Source of the DNA: Gavia stellata
Lineage: Eukaryota; Chordata; Aves; Gaviiformes; Gaviidae
Assembly (NCBI RefSeq): GCF_030936135.1
Contig: NC_082620.1
Location: 4,588,001-4,652,000 of the forward strand
DNA length: 64,000 nt
Direction: 5' to 3'
Part shown: one piece after another, positions 34,304 to 45,600 of the stretch
Layout: the number at the start of each line of letters is the position of its first letter
Position numbering within the stretch: position 1 is the stretch's first letter
Made by a program: the position numbers and the translations under genes
Notes under the pieces: generated by a model
Told to the model about the DNA's origin: nothing
The model's input: only the letters and a program-made list of their open reading frames with translations
Databases searched by the model: none

Positions 34304-37300
34304 AGGAGTGTCGTGCTGGTTCTTGAAGAAAGCTGGTCCCTTGGGGAGGGCAAAGCTGAGATGCAAACACATGCCTCTGCTAGGTTAGACACGTTCTCTG
34401 GATGGCAGGGCGTTAAAAATGAACCCAGGCTGCTTGTGGAGCTCGGAGGAGGACCATGCTCATGAAATATCAGATCGTGGTGGAAAAATGGAGATAGAGC
34501 TCTTCTCGGGGTAGTTTTATTCCTTTGAACACAATGCTTGTTTTAATGTGCTCCTCCTCTCAGCAGAGCTGCTTGTATTTTTAGAATGCCAGGCTAGGAT
34601 ACTAATACTGGGAATTTCAGGGAAAAGTTAATGTTTAGAAGATGGTTGCTGGAAGATGATTGAAGAAATGTGTGTATGCAAAGATCCTGAGGGAAGTAAA
34701 GATTTATTTTTTAATTTGGCAGCCTTCAGAAATTCATGACAGGCTTAACCTTCTGATCTCTAAAGGCTTTTTGGGTTTAATTAATTTTGCAGGTGACTAC
34801 AAACAAATCAGGTGTATCTAGCTATTCATCATTCAAAGAACACTTGGAAATAGCAGCTGTTAGATGTGTCAATTAGCATCGTCCTTTGTGTTAAGGTAGT
34901 GTGCTTTTAATGCAGCTTGTACCCTACTGGCTTGATGTCTCTGTAGGTGAGTACTTGCTGTGGAAGGCATTAGCTTCAGTCATCTTGGTAAAATTTTCTG
35001 AAACTTAGGTGAGCTGCTTAGCAGTTGCCTGTGCTGAGTTCGGTGGCTATCTACAGTCTTTACTGCTGTGCGGTGAAGTCATTTGACCTTCAGATCATCT
35101 TGGCTTTCTAAGACTGAAGTCCACGTGGTATAGAAGAGCTACTAAATTCAGCAATTCAGATAACTGCAATTAGAACATAATTGCAGCAGGATTTTTTTGA
35201 AACTTAGTGGGGTAAGACTGTCACTGTTGCTTTTTAAGATAGGACATAGGCCTACCAGTTAATTATTGTTAATTTCTAAGAAGGATGAGGGTGGGAAAAT
35301 ATAAGGCAGAAGAAGTAGGAGAAGTATTTGCATGTCTGAAAGTTTGTGGCAATTAACGCTTTGCTCATGAAAGAAGATGGGGGATATTTTGGTGGGTATA
35401 TGTAAGTCTCTATTTCAGTGTAGTAATGTGTGCCCAGAAAAGGGACAGCTGTGGAGAGACAAGTTGTATGTATAGAATGTAGAAGGTCAGGTATAAGTGT
35501 GCCTTTTTCATTGTTCTGTACATTAATTACTGGAAGTGCAAAGCTCAGCGAAGGATGTGCTAAAAGTAAACGTGGTTCACCATCCTATTGTCTTAGTTGC
35601 AGGCTTTTGGCAATGTGCAACTTAACTTTATAACCTGTGCTCTGCTTTTTCAATTTTGTTTTTTTACTTGATTAGGAAGAAAACATCCATTGTGGGAGCC
35701 AAATAGGACTGCAGCAGAAGCTCTATTCACTAGTACTTTAATCCCTCCTTTCCTTTCACCACGTAGAAACCCCTGCTCTATTCTCTGGAAAAGTTTGTAT
35801 TTGTACATGAGCACAGGCGGCTGCAGGATTGCTTAATGAGCAGACTTGTTAGCTTGGTTTCATTTAGCTCTGGATAGTTTGGGTTGTAGGACTGGACTTG
35901 AACAAAACCTGCTTTTGTGCTGAAAAATGTGAATGTGGATGACCTTTTTCTGGACAAACGTCACCCAGGGTTTTTTGCTACAGGATATCTTCAGAAATAA
36001 GCATGCTCCGTAAGTGGCTTCTGGAAGGCTGAAAGCACTGATGAGAGTATCCCTTTCATTAGCATGCTGTGCTCTTACCCTTACTCGAGGTCAGCAGAGA
36101 AGTTTTCCATTCTGTTTTCAGATCATTGAAATGCTCAGTGAAAACCAGTAGGACTTACTGCCCTTCAAGAGGTTGCTGCATTGTTATATTATAACTAACT
36201 ACTGAGCTTATGGACACGAAGGTATCTCTTCCCTTTTTTCCAAGTCCCTTGAGCAAACTGGTTCCAGATCTGGGAAATACTATTGCCTTTTATATCCCAG
36301 TCAAGAGTCATGGTGCTCATGAAAAATGGAGAACTGCTGAATAACAAACTGTCTCTTTTAGTGAATATAAAATAAGGCCAGGAGGTGCAATACCCAGAGG
36401 GCAGTGATAGATGTGTTGGAAGTGGCTGGGCTGACGTCTGGGAACTGTTGGTTTTGGTGTGAAGTAGATGGTCCTGTTCACGCTAGAATCAGATTTGATA
36501 GCCTGAAAGAACTTTCTACGTGGCTGCTGTTGTTTGGACAAAGGATGCCTTCCTCTTCGTGATACATTATCACCTCACTAAGGATAAAATTGGATCTTTA
36601 ATGCGGGAATAAAAGAAATCAGCATAGGCATAGGTATTTACTGCAAGATGTTGTTCTGTTGGGTGTTGTGCCCTCGGGTTACCCACCCACTTACTTGTCT
36701 ACCTGGAAGGTATTACTATTTTTTATTTGATAGGTCACATTGTCTTTTAAAGGCAGTTGCCTGAAGCTCTTGCAAATGCTGGGTTGCATGTAATTCCTGC
36801 AAATGAAAACATTGGTGGTTCTACCAAATAACAAAAGCAATTGAGGAGGGAACAGGAAATAAAACTGTTCAGAATTGTGTATAAACCCTATTCTTTACTA
36901 ATCTTCTTTAAAACTGTATCATGACACATAGAAATATATCACATCTAAACTTTATAGGTTTTTTTTTTCTTCCTTTCTAAAACGAATAGCTAAACCGCTT
37001 TTGCCACCTCTGGTCTTCACTGCTATCCTGTTCGTTCCTGTATATTGTTTTGCTGCTCCCTGGTGTTTTGGTGGAACTTTCTAACTTTGTATTGCCATCA
37101 GATTTCATTACTTTTCTGTTCCAGGATCATTTATGAAAGTATTAAGTAAAATAGGTGCAAAGGCCAACTGTTGATTAAGTGCAGTCGGAATCTCCTTTTC
37201 AGCCCAATGATTATCCTTTCAAACACAATTCATAATCTTTCCTTAATGAATTGTTTACCCACCTTGGTTCTTGTACTGATTGCCCATCTTAATTTGAAAA

Positions 37301-40071
37301 GTACCATATGGGAAACTATGAATTATAAAGTGCTAAAGAACATCAGAGAGGGAGCATGCTTTCTGATGTTACGATAAAAAAAAATGCACTTTGTTTATGA
37401 ATTCAGGTAACTTTGAAACTGTAGTTATCCTAATTACGTGGGTGGTAAAACAAAGGTTCTGCACACTGACTGTGCAGTTAGCTTTGGCTATGAAAGACCG
37501 AAACCTTGAATTCTAGGCCCATTCTCCATCCACTGTTCTACTTCTACCTTTAGGATGCATGTAATAATAATTCAGTAATACTATAGGTATTCAAGCATTT
37601 TCCACACTTTTACACTGTATTCTTTATTGTACTCTTGCTTTTTCCTCCAGATAGAACACTGTTTTAAAATTTGGCTTTTTCTGTTTTCCTGTTGTATTGG
37701 CAAGCTGTATTTCTTGTACTCCCTTCTATTTTCCTATTCAGCATCCAGGCAAATGCCAAGTTACCAGAAATTCGTATTGACAGTGGCACTGGTATTGAAT
37801 CTGTGCCTGGTGGGGCTAGGAAAGTACAGGAGGAGGTAGCTGAGTGTGAACCTGCTCTTCAGCGATAGCTATTTAGATTGTGAAAGTCACAACGAACTGC
37901 AGAATTCCCAGCCTCCTTTCTGCCGAACGCTATTTCTGGTCATTGTGTGTTTTAAACAGCTGCATGCTCGGCACAGGAGGCTGTGCATAGGAACAGTGCC
38001 GAGAGCTGGCATCGTTCAGGACAGGCAGAAATATTGACCTTTGTGTTTATGGGGTTGCGTGGTTGTCTGGAATAAAATTTCCTTTTCTGCGTGAAACTTG
38101 TAAGGATGCTTATAAGAATTTTTTTTTCGTGTTTAGGCTGTAGAAAGGGGAGACCCCAGGAAAACAATCAACATCTCTTAAGTAATCCAGCTCATCTCTT
38201 GTGCTAATGTGATGTCAGCTGTGATTTTGCAGTTGCTAGGCTACTCCAGCTGCTCTGGACTTGCATAGCAAAGCCTCCTCGACTTCAAGGGGGGATGCGT
38301 GTAAAATACAGTGGCATAGGTTGTGCTTTATGTGCTGCACTTGCTTTCTTAATGCTTCTAGGCGTCATTACTCCCTCCTCCTTTTAGCACAGAGGTGTTT
38401 TTCAGAATTCTTGCAAATAATAAAATCCTTCTTTTTGTAGACGCTAGTAGTTCTTGCACATTTAAAAAAACCCCACATGGCAACTTGTTAATTCAGAGCT
38501 AGATCCTAGTGCTATCTATCATTTATGTTTTAATCAAGGAAAAAACAGTTTGTGGAGGAGATGAAAAGGGAGATGACTGCAGGGCTTCTGAGTGTTGGCA
38601 AGAGGGTGCATCAGAGCAGCTTTTGGTAAGATAGGAGTCCTACATACGAAAAACCAACTACTGCTTGGTCCTTGGTATTTCCTCCTTTGAGTACATATAA
38701 CAAATTGTGAAGTGTCTAACAATAAATGTAGTTGCATTTCATAAGCATTGATTTAGTTTTTAAGGCTTTTCGCAAGGGGAATTGATAACCTCTTCTCCCC
38801 TGTTTTTTGGCCACTTTTCCTTCTATGTTGCAACTAAAGAACAAATTAGATAACTGAGAAGTGGAATTTATATAACTATAACAGATGAGGAATTTTTATT
38901 AGTCCTTTTTCTCTTACCTTGTATGCAGGTGTACAGGCAGAAGTTGCTTGGGGCACAAAGCTGAAATCTGCTTCTTGATATGCTTCAAATAAAAGACTGG
39001 AGGATTTTTACATGCTGGTGCTCCAGCCAAGTTGAATTTGAGCTTTCCAAACCCCAGTAAGAGAATTCTGTAGAGCTGATCAGTTATCTGAATGGGACAG
39101 GCAGTTGGTGTTGCTTTTGGCATTTCCTACTTAGTTGTCTAATCCTTTAATAGAAGCTTTGAAGAAAAACTTATTAAGCAAAATTATCCCAAGCAGACCG
39201 AATTATTTAATGAAGGCCAGAACGGTCATTGTGAGTCATCTGTTGCACTTAAACACTTAGGATCGTTTGAATGGAGGAAATAATTTTTAGAAATCATATA
39301 GACAGTGACTGGAGGATTCATCATATTTTCTAATCAGTTAGGTAAATGCTGTTAGGGGATCTACAGATGAAAGAAAGCATTTACTTTTATCTGACTTTCT
39401 TGGGGATCAAGTTTTTACCAGAAATTAAAAATATTGCACTCAACCCTTCAGGGTTGTTTTTCAGTTCTTGTCTGGACTAGAGATACTGATTTAAACCACT
39501 GCTTTGACACTACTGTATAATGTATTTTTATTTCCATGTTGTCCTGAAGACGTATCTCTTAAAGTGCCTGTTAGGCCATGCTCTACAGTTAGGAAGTCCA
39601 GAGAGCGGATTTTTTTTCTGAAGATCTCAAGGTATCTTTCTGAAGAAGGAGAGGTCAGCATGGAATGTTCTTTACAAGCCTTTATCAGACACGATTCTCA
39701 AGCCATTCAGGTCTTTCTACTATAAATGCCCACTTGAAAGACCACACAAGTTCACAAAGACTTGGAGATGGTTATAGGAAGGTAATAACATCGTTCTGTG
39801 CTTAGGGGACAAGTTTTGATGGTAATTATACACAGTTGATAGCCTCAGTTGAAAAACAAAAAATAATCCAATAACTGAGAAAGTCCATACACTGAATTCT
39901 TCTGGAAAAGATTTCTTCAGGCTAGGGATAAAAGCATTACTTAGCAAAGCTGTATCTGTTCCCTGGGTGAATGAAAGCCTTCAGTGTGAAAGAAAATTCT
40001 GCACTTCCATTAGGGAATGGGACGTTTTCAAGAGACATTAGTATATAAAGGGTATTTACTTGATTTTTGGA

Positions 40072-40089
40072 GGGGGGGTGGGGTGCGGG
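40072..40089 (+). other. G-quadruplex-type sequence
   Basis: G-runs of 7, 4 and 3 separated by one and three bases give four GGG tracts with loops of 1-3 nt. It lies on the transcribed-sense strand about 570 nt before the last CTNNBIP1 exon, so it would also be present in the pre-mRNA. Confidence 0.6.
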
Positions 40090-40662
40090 TGGTAAAAACC
40101 TTTCAGCTGGCCCATTAAAACAATTTTTATTCTTAAAAGCAAAGAGTAATGAATATCTAGATGTAAATACAAAGTAAAGAATATCTAAATGTTACTTAAG
40201 GAGGACAGTGTGATGCATAGGGCAGTACAAGTTTTATTGAACAGTTGAGTTCCTCATACTTCAGAGAAGCTCAATAAGTCTTTTATGCAGTGCCCGAGTT
40301 TACAGGGGGAAAAAAATAAAACATTATCTCTACATGCCTGTGGTGACAATCCTATGGATTATTTTTTTTAAGTCTTGTTAGAAATATGTGAAAGCAAGGA
40401 ATTCTTGGTTTTCTTTAAAAACAAACTGATTTCCTTAGGCTTGCAAAGGACCGTTTTAAATATACTGTTGGAATGTTTAGACCACTTCAGGTTCCAGTCC
40501 CAGAAAAATAAGAAAACACAACTTTCTCTTCTTTCTATCCTCTTTTTCCTTTCCTATTGATTTTATGGATGTGTAGAATGGCAGTTTGGATACTGCATCT
40601 ATCCACTGTTCTTTAAAGGAAGTCTTATGGCACACATTTTCTTGTATCCATTGTTATTACAG

Positions 40663-40721
40663 GTGCTGAGGATGTTGTGATGGCATTTTCCAGATCAGAG
40701 ACAGAAGACAGAAGACAGTAA
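40663..40721 (+). CDS. CTNNBIP1: CTNNBIP1 (ICAT), terminal coding exon
   Basis: After TTATTACAG the bases GT complete the split Gly63 codon. The frame continues AEDVVMAFSRSETEDRRQ and stops at TAA (40719-40721). Together the three coding exons give exactly 81 residues, the known ICAT length. This exon is the C-terminal tail that lies in the beta-catenin groove and mimics TCF. The residues reported to make the key contacts are present: Asp66, Phe71 and Glu75. The acidic/basic SETEDRRQ ending is also intact. The exon is the same size and phase as the LZIC terminal exon at 1099-1157, its paralogous counterpart. Confidence 0.97.
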
Positions 40722-42670
40722 CTACAGGATACCTGAACAACACAGAACTGGAGAGGACAGTGAGATTGCTGAAGATAGAGGAGGATGGCTGAGCATTAAT
40801 AAGTTCCTTTGTCCACCCTAATTGTTCCTTGGTATTCCTTCTCCTTTGTAATTGTTTCCCTTTGCCCAACCCTCAGAATGCATCTCACAGCCGTCTATTC
40901 CTGTAAGTTTTTGCTGCTCAGCTGGGCTGTGTTAATTAAGGGCAAACCTAAAGGTGTATTTTTGATTGGCTCAGAGGGACAGGCTGAGATTGGCTAAAGG
41001 AAGACAATTTTTCAAACTTGACCAATGAAAACCTTTTATCTCGCATTTTATTTTATATTTTAAAGAAAGTCTCTTGACATCCTACTTCTAAAGAAGCTTT
41101 TCATGCTGTGGTGCTTATTTAGGTCAAACTTGTGAATTTGAAGAGGGTTTGATTTGGCTGCATAGAACTGGAAGCAACTTGTGATTGGTTGACAATGCAA
41201 ACGCTTTCTCTTCAGTTGGCTTGCAGGTATTTTGCTGACTTCGACATTTTCATTGCAGAAAGCTGATGTTTTGGTGCATTGGTTATTTCTTTATACTTAC
41301 TGACTTGGGGGAAAAAGACAAATGTGCTTTGCAATATTTATTACATCTACACACGTATAAATGCTTGCTTTTTTGGGTTTGTTTTGGTTTTTTGATTGGC
41401 TTTGAAATCATGTTTTTGATTTCCTGTTGGCTGCAGTGTTTCTGATGCAATCAGTTTTTCCATGCTCATCTGCTCTGTGGCCTCAAGCTCTTTTGGGAGC
41501 ATGTGTCGAAAGCATATTTAGTTCAATAAGTCTACCTGTTTAAGCTGGAACATGGAGATCACCAGCCGTTCTGTGCTACTGAGCAGGCTGTACTGTGAAC
41601 TCCTGGTAGACCCAGCTGTTCAGGTGGCTTCTCTCTTTGCTTCTGACAGAGGAGCTGTAGATATTTTGCAGGAATTGCAAGAATGAGATCTATGGCTGTG
41701 ACATGAATTTGCCAAATTTGTATAGAGAATATGTGAACTTGTTTAAAATACTTCATATAGTTCCACTTTAACCCTTTAATTGCTGCACAAGACTAGCTCT
41801 CACATGAGAAAAAAATTAATGATCATTAACTTAAATCCAGCTTGCACTGGGCTTTAATGAACTAAGTTTTCAGTCACTTGAAAAACTCTATGTGGTTTGG
41901 CTCCTTGCAACTGTTCAGTGATATGGAAATTGTCTGGATCTTAAGATAATACCATTTTCTTTAGGCACGGTTCCGAGAGGCAGTAGCGCTGCATTAAGCT
42001 GTCCAATAGTGAGTGTACAGGTGACACTCTCAGGTTTACTCTCTTAGTAGTTGCAGGGCCTTAAAACACACAGACGCACATTTGCAAACTGAAAAACCTG
42101 CAGTGAAATTCCCGAAGTGCACTGACTGTTCAGGAATCTGCACGTAAAATTTCTATCTCTGCTGCCTAAACCCCAGCACTTCATTTTCTTTCATATGCGC
42201 AGGTCATTTTTACAGTACTTCTCTATTTTCCTCTGGGTTGCACTGACTTTAAGATGTTTCAAGATCTATTAAAGCAGAACTCATTCACCTGTTCCTGGTT
42301 CCTTTCATATGGTTGTTAATTATTTGAAGTAACAATTCCAGAATCTGACTGTGACAACATGACCGTTTTCATGGCAAGAAATTATGATGACAGGATGCTG
42401 TTATGGTCTCAAAATGGGGAAGAAGCTTGAGAGAACCGTGGAATGTACGCAAAAGGAAGAATGGACTTGTGAGCACAAGGAGGGAAATTATCTTGAGTAA
42501 ATAAATACTGTGCAATGAGAACAACTGTACATCTATTTATGAAAAAGATTCTTTTGATTCAGTTGCAGCTTTGTAAAGTTCAATGTGAAAGGAAATCTTT
42601 TACCCCTGTTTGTTGGGGCCAGATAAGAAATTCCTTTATTAAAATAAACCAGGAACGAGCCCAAAAGATT
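40722..42670 (+). other. CTNNBIP1: CTNNBIP1 3' UTR (end approximate)
   Basis: Non-coding sequence after the ICAT stop. AATAAA hexamers at 42500-42505 and 42643-42648 lie 1.8-1.9 kb after the stop, a plausible length for this gene, so the end is set after the second. Further AATAAA hexamers (about 43.5, 44.04, 44.70 and 45.06 kb) would allow longer forms. The boundary is an inference from the hexamers alone. Confidence 0.45.
42500..42648 (+). terminator. CTNNBIP1: candidate CTNNBIP1 poly(A) signals
   Basis: Two AATAAA hexamers, at 42500-42505 and 42643-42648. The second follows a TTCCTTTATT stretch. Neither has an outstanding G/T-rich downstream element immediately after it, though one occurs near 42763. 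Confidence 0.35.
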
Positions 42671-45600
42671 CTTTAAATTTTGACCTGGTTGCCTAAGAGG
42701 CACTTTAATTTTAACTTTGGTGTAAAGGAGGCAGCCCTTAAAGGGTTAATTTAAGGGGATACGTGTGTTTCTGGCTGCTGGCTGGAAAGAATGGGCTGGA
42801 TTGTGGTGGCCTGTCATTGTCAAGCTAACATGCATCCTCCATGTGTATCTATGGCATTTCTGAGCTGTTAAATCTTTTCAAGGAGAAAAGTGAAGTGTTT
42901 ATGTGGTTTAATCTTTTCACTAAAAATGTAACTGTTGGCAGGGGGGGAAATACAGTTTTTAATAGCTACTCTTGTTTCTTATTGATTTATTATACTGTTA
43001 AACCGCCAAATGGAAGATACTGGCTTCACCTTTGTTGAAGACTTCCATGTAGACTCCAGACTCGGAGTCTTGAGCAATATGTTGAGAAGGATATATTGAG
43101 AAAAGGCAATGTGTTGTATAACAACATGATTTGGGATTTAGAAACCGGAGGAGATGTAGTCTCTTGAGAATATTTGTGCTTGCTTTGTTACCTGTGTGCT
43201 CGCCCCCTCCCCACTGGTGATTTCTTAACTTTAAACCAGGGCTGGAAGGTTCATGATAAAGAATTCATATGTAAGTCAGGGAGAAAGTAGTGGAAAAGAG
43301 GGCTTTCCGATATTCCCCTTGAATTGTATTTCTCAGTATTCTTGCTATGAAAACTAAATCCCTATTACCAGTGTGGAGCCTGGATTAATTGGGAAGTAGA
43401 GAAACCTGCACAGGGTACATCAGCATGGTTGACTTGCTTATTGTATTTACAAATTTCTCTAGCTTTACCTTTGTGCTTTTGCCTTCTCAAGAAAACCTTT
43501 CCTAGCAACAATAAAAATACAATGTTTTAGAGGTCAGAGGTGAGTATAGATCTAAATTGAAATGCATTTGTAAATGGAAAAAGCTGTGTAGTTCAGCTAC
43601 CAACCAAATAGTGCTTAAGGCATTCAGTAAGGGAGCATAGAAGCTTTAAAGCCATCTTCCAAAAAACCACATGTCCTTTGGGTGGTCTTTTTGGGAGACA
43701 TGTTCCTTTACATACTCAAAATGTGCAGTTGTACGTCTTCTCTTGCCAAACTTATCTTCTGCCTCTCCTAACACAGTGTTTTCCAGAGCTTGAGGAAGAG
43801 ATTTAGAGCTGAATCAATACTCCTCTCATCTTTCTCCAGATGGGTAGCAACTGCTGTAACTGTCAGTTGGTCATTGTGTCTGAGCATTGCCCGTTGTAAG
43901 TGAAAACGAGACTCCACCATTCACATAGGCCTTTAGATAGATGCTCCCAGGTCCTCAAATAAACCCTGGAGTAACAGAACATGTGAGCTGGTGGCAGAGC
44001 AACACTTTGGAAGGAGCTATTGCCTGAAAGACGCTGCACTACTAATAAAATAAGCTCTTCAGATTTTTGTTGTTTCTATTTCTATCTAAGGTAAGTAGTT
44101 ACTGTAAGTTGTCTCCTTCTCTTGGCTGTTCAGTAGCCTGTGTGAAAGTTTCTAATGCTTTACCATTAAATCTGTTTAACTTCCATAAAGTCTATATTTC
44201 TAATTCACCAGCAGCCTAAATAGTTCTGGTGAAGGCTAAAGATTAAATGGCCCATGAAATTCAAAGACCCCTGTCACCTATAGAAGAGATCATCCTAAAT
44301 AAGACTTCAGGGTCATATGTGGGATAAAGTTCTATAGCTATTGAGAATCTGTTACGAGAATAGAGTGGTGCCATGTTTAAAGTTATCAGTGGTTTATAAT
44401 GCGAGAGGAAAAAAAACAAAGACCAAAAGTTGAAAGCTTTGAATTGAACACATATAATGTGTGTTAGAAATTATTTTATGGAAGACATACTGAGTGCCTG
44501 GGCAGTAAGGGGAATGTATGATTTGGATTACTTTGAGATCAGTCCTACAGCTTTCTTCTTGGTCTCTTGCCTCCTAAAGGACTGTGTGGCAGAGCTGACA
44601 GCAAAACAGGCTGCGGGGCACTGGGACCAGCAGGAACCAACAGTGCAGTACGAACAATTTCTGGAGGTTTAAGAAATCTTCAGTTGTATTCAGTTTCTAC
44701 AAAATAAAGAGTCCTTAGTGAGTAACCATCTCTTCCTCACTGTTCGACATCAATAACAACGTGTTCCAAAGCTTAGTTGTTAATAAAGAGCTTTTAAGAA
44801 GCTTTGTTAAAACTGCAGCATAGTTCTTTTAGGTGTAAGAGTAACAGGAGCACTCAAGTGTTGCACAGTTGCTGCCTTAGTGGGATATTTGCTGAATGCA
44901 GTTGACTTTTACATCAACTGACAGCAATATGGTATACATGTAGTCTCAGCATCAACCTACTCAAAACTCGAATGAAACTGGACCTGTTTGTTACTCAGTG
45001 CTGCAGTCAGAGGTGTGTGTTGTATGCAGGGCAAATCCTTCCCTGTGCACAGCATCAACGGGAAATAAAAATTATTTTTTAATTGCTTTTAGGTGAAATG
45101 TTTTCATTTGTTTTATTTCGCCTTCTGCTGCGGAATAGCGTTAAGGATAATTTTCGTTAGGCCTGGATTAATTGGTTCATTAGGCAATATGAATGGCCTG
45201 GCACAAAACTAGCTTTTAAAGGTGTTAAAATGTGTCAATTTTGGTAATCATGAGCTAGGCATAGTGCTGATGGGTGTTTACTGGACAGACTTTTTTCTTG
45301 CAGCCTCAGGTGTAGCATGGTCAGTTTGCTATAGTGCTTGCATCCTGCAAATCTTGTATCCTGGGTATCTGTGACTTCTTCAGAGCTGCAGTAAGCAGGT
45401 CGCTGGATTGCTGTGGTCGTTCTTCCAGATCTGCCTTAGATTTGCTGTGTAAATACAGCAAGTCTATACAGACACTGTGCACTACGGTTTCCCTTAAACC
45501 TCCTTGTTACGCATGCTTTTCACAGTTTTACAGATATAAAAGTGCTGTATGACAGGGAGGAGCGTTGTTATTACTTACCAAGGTAAGAGGGGAGCTTGGA

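Larger units (their letters stand above)
29355..40662 (+). other. CTNNBIP1: CTNNBIP1 last intron
   Basis: An 11.3-kb intron with donor GTGAGT and acceptor TTATTACAG. It contains an (AAAG)n-type tract at 31357-31372, a consensus CTCF core at 31798-31810, an RFX X-box at 34290-34303 and a G-quadruplex-type G-run cluster at 40072-40089. Overlapping short frames on both strands at 31629-32010 do not resemble known proteins. Confidence 0.85.
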
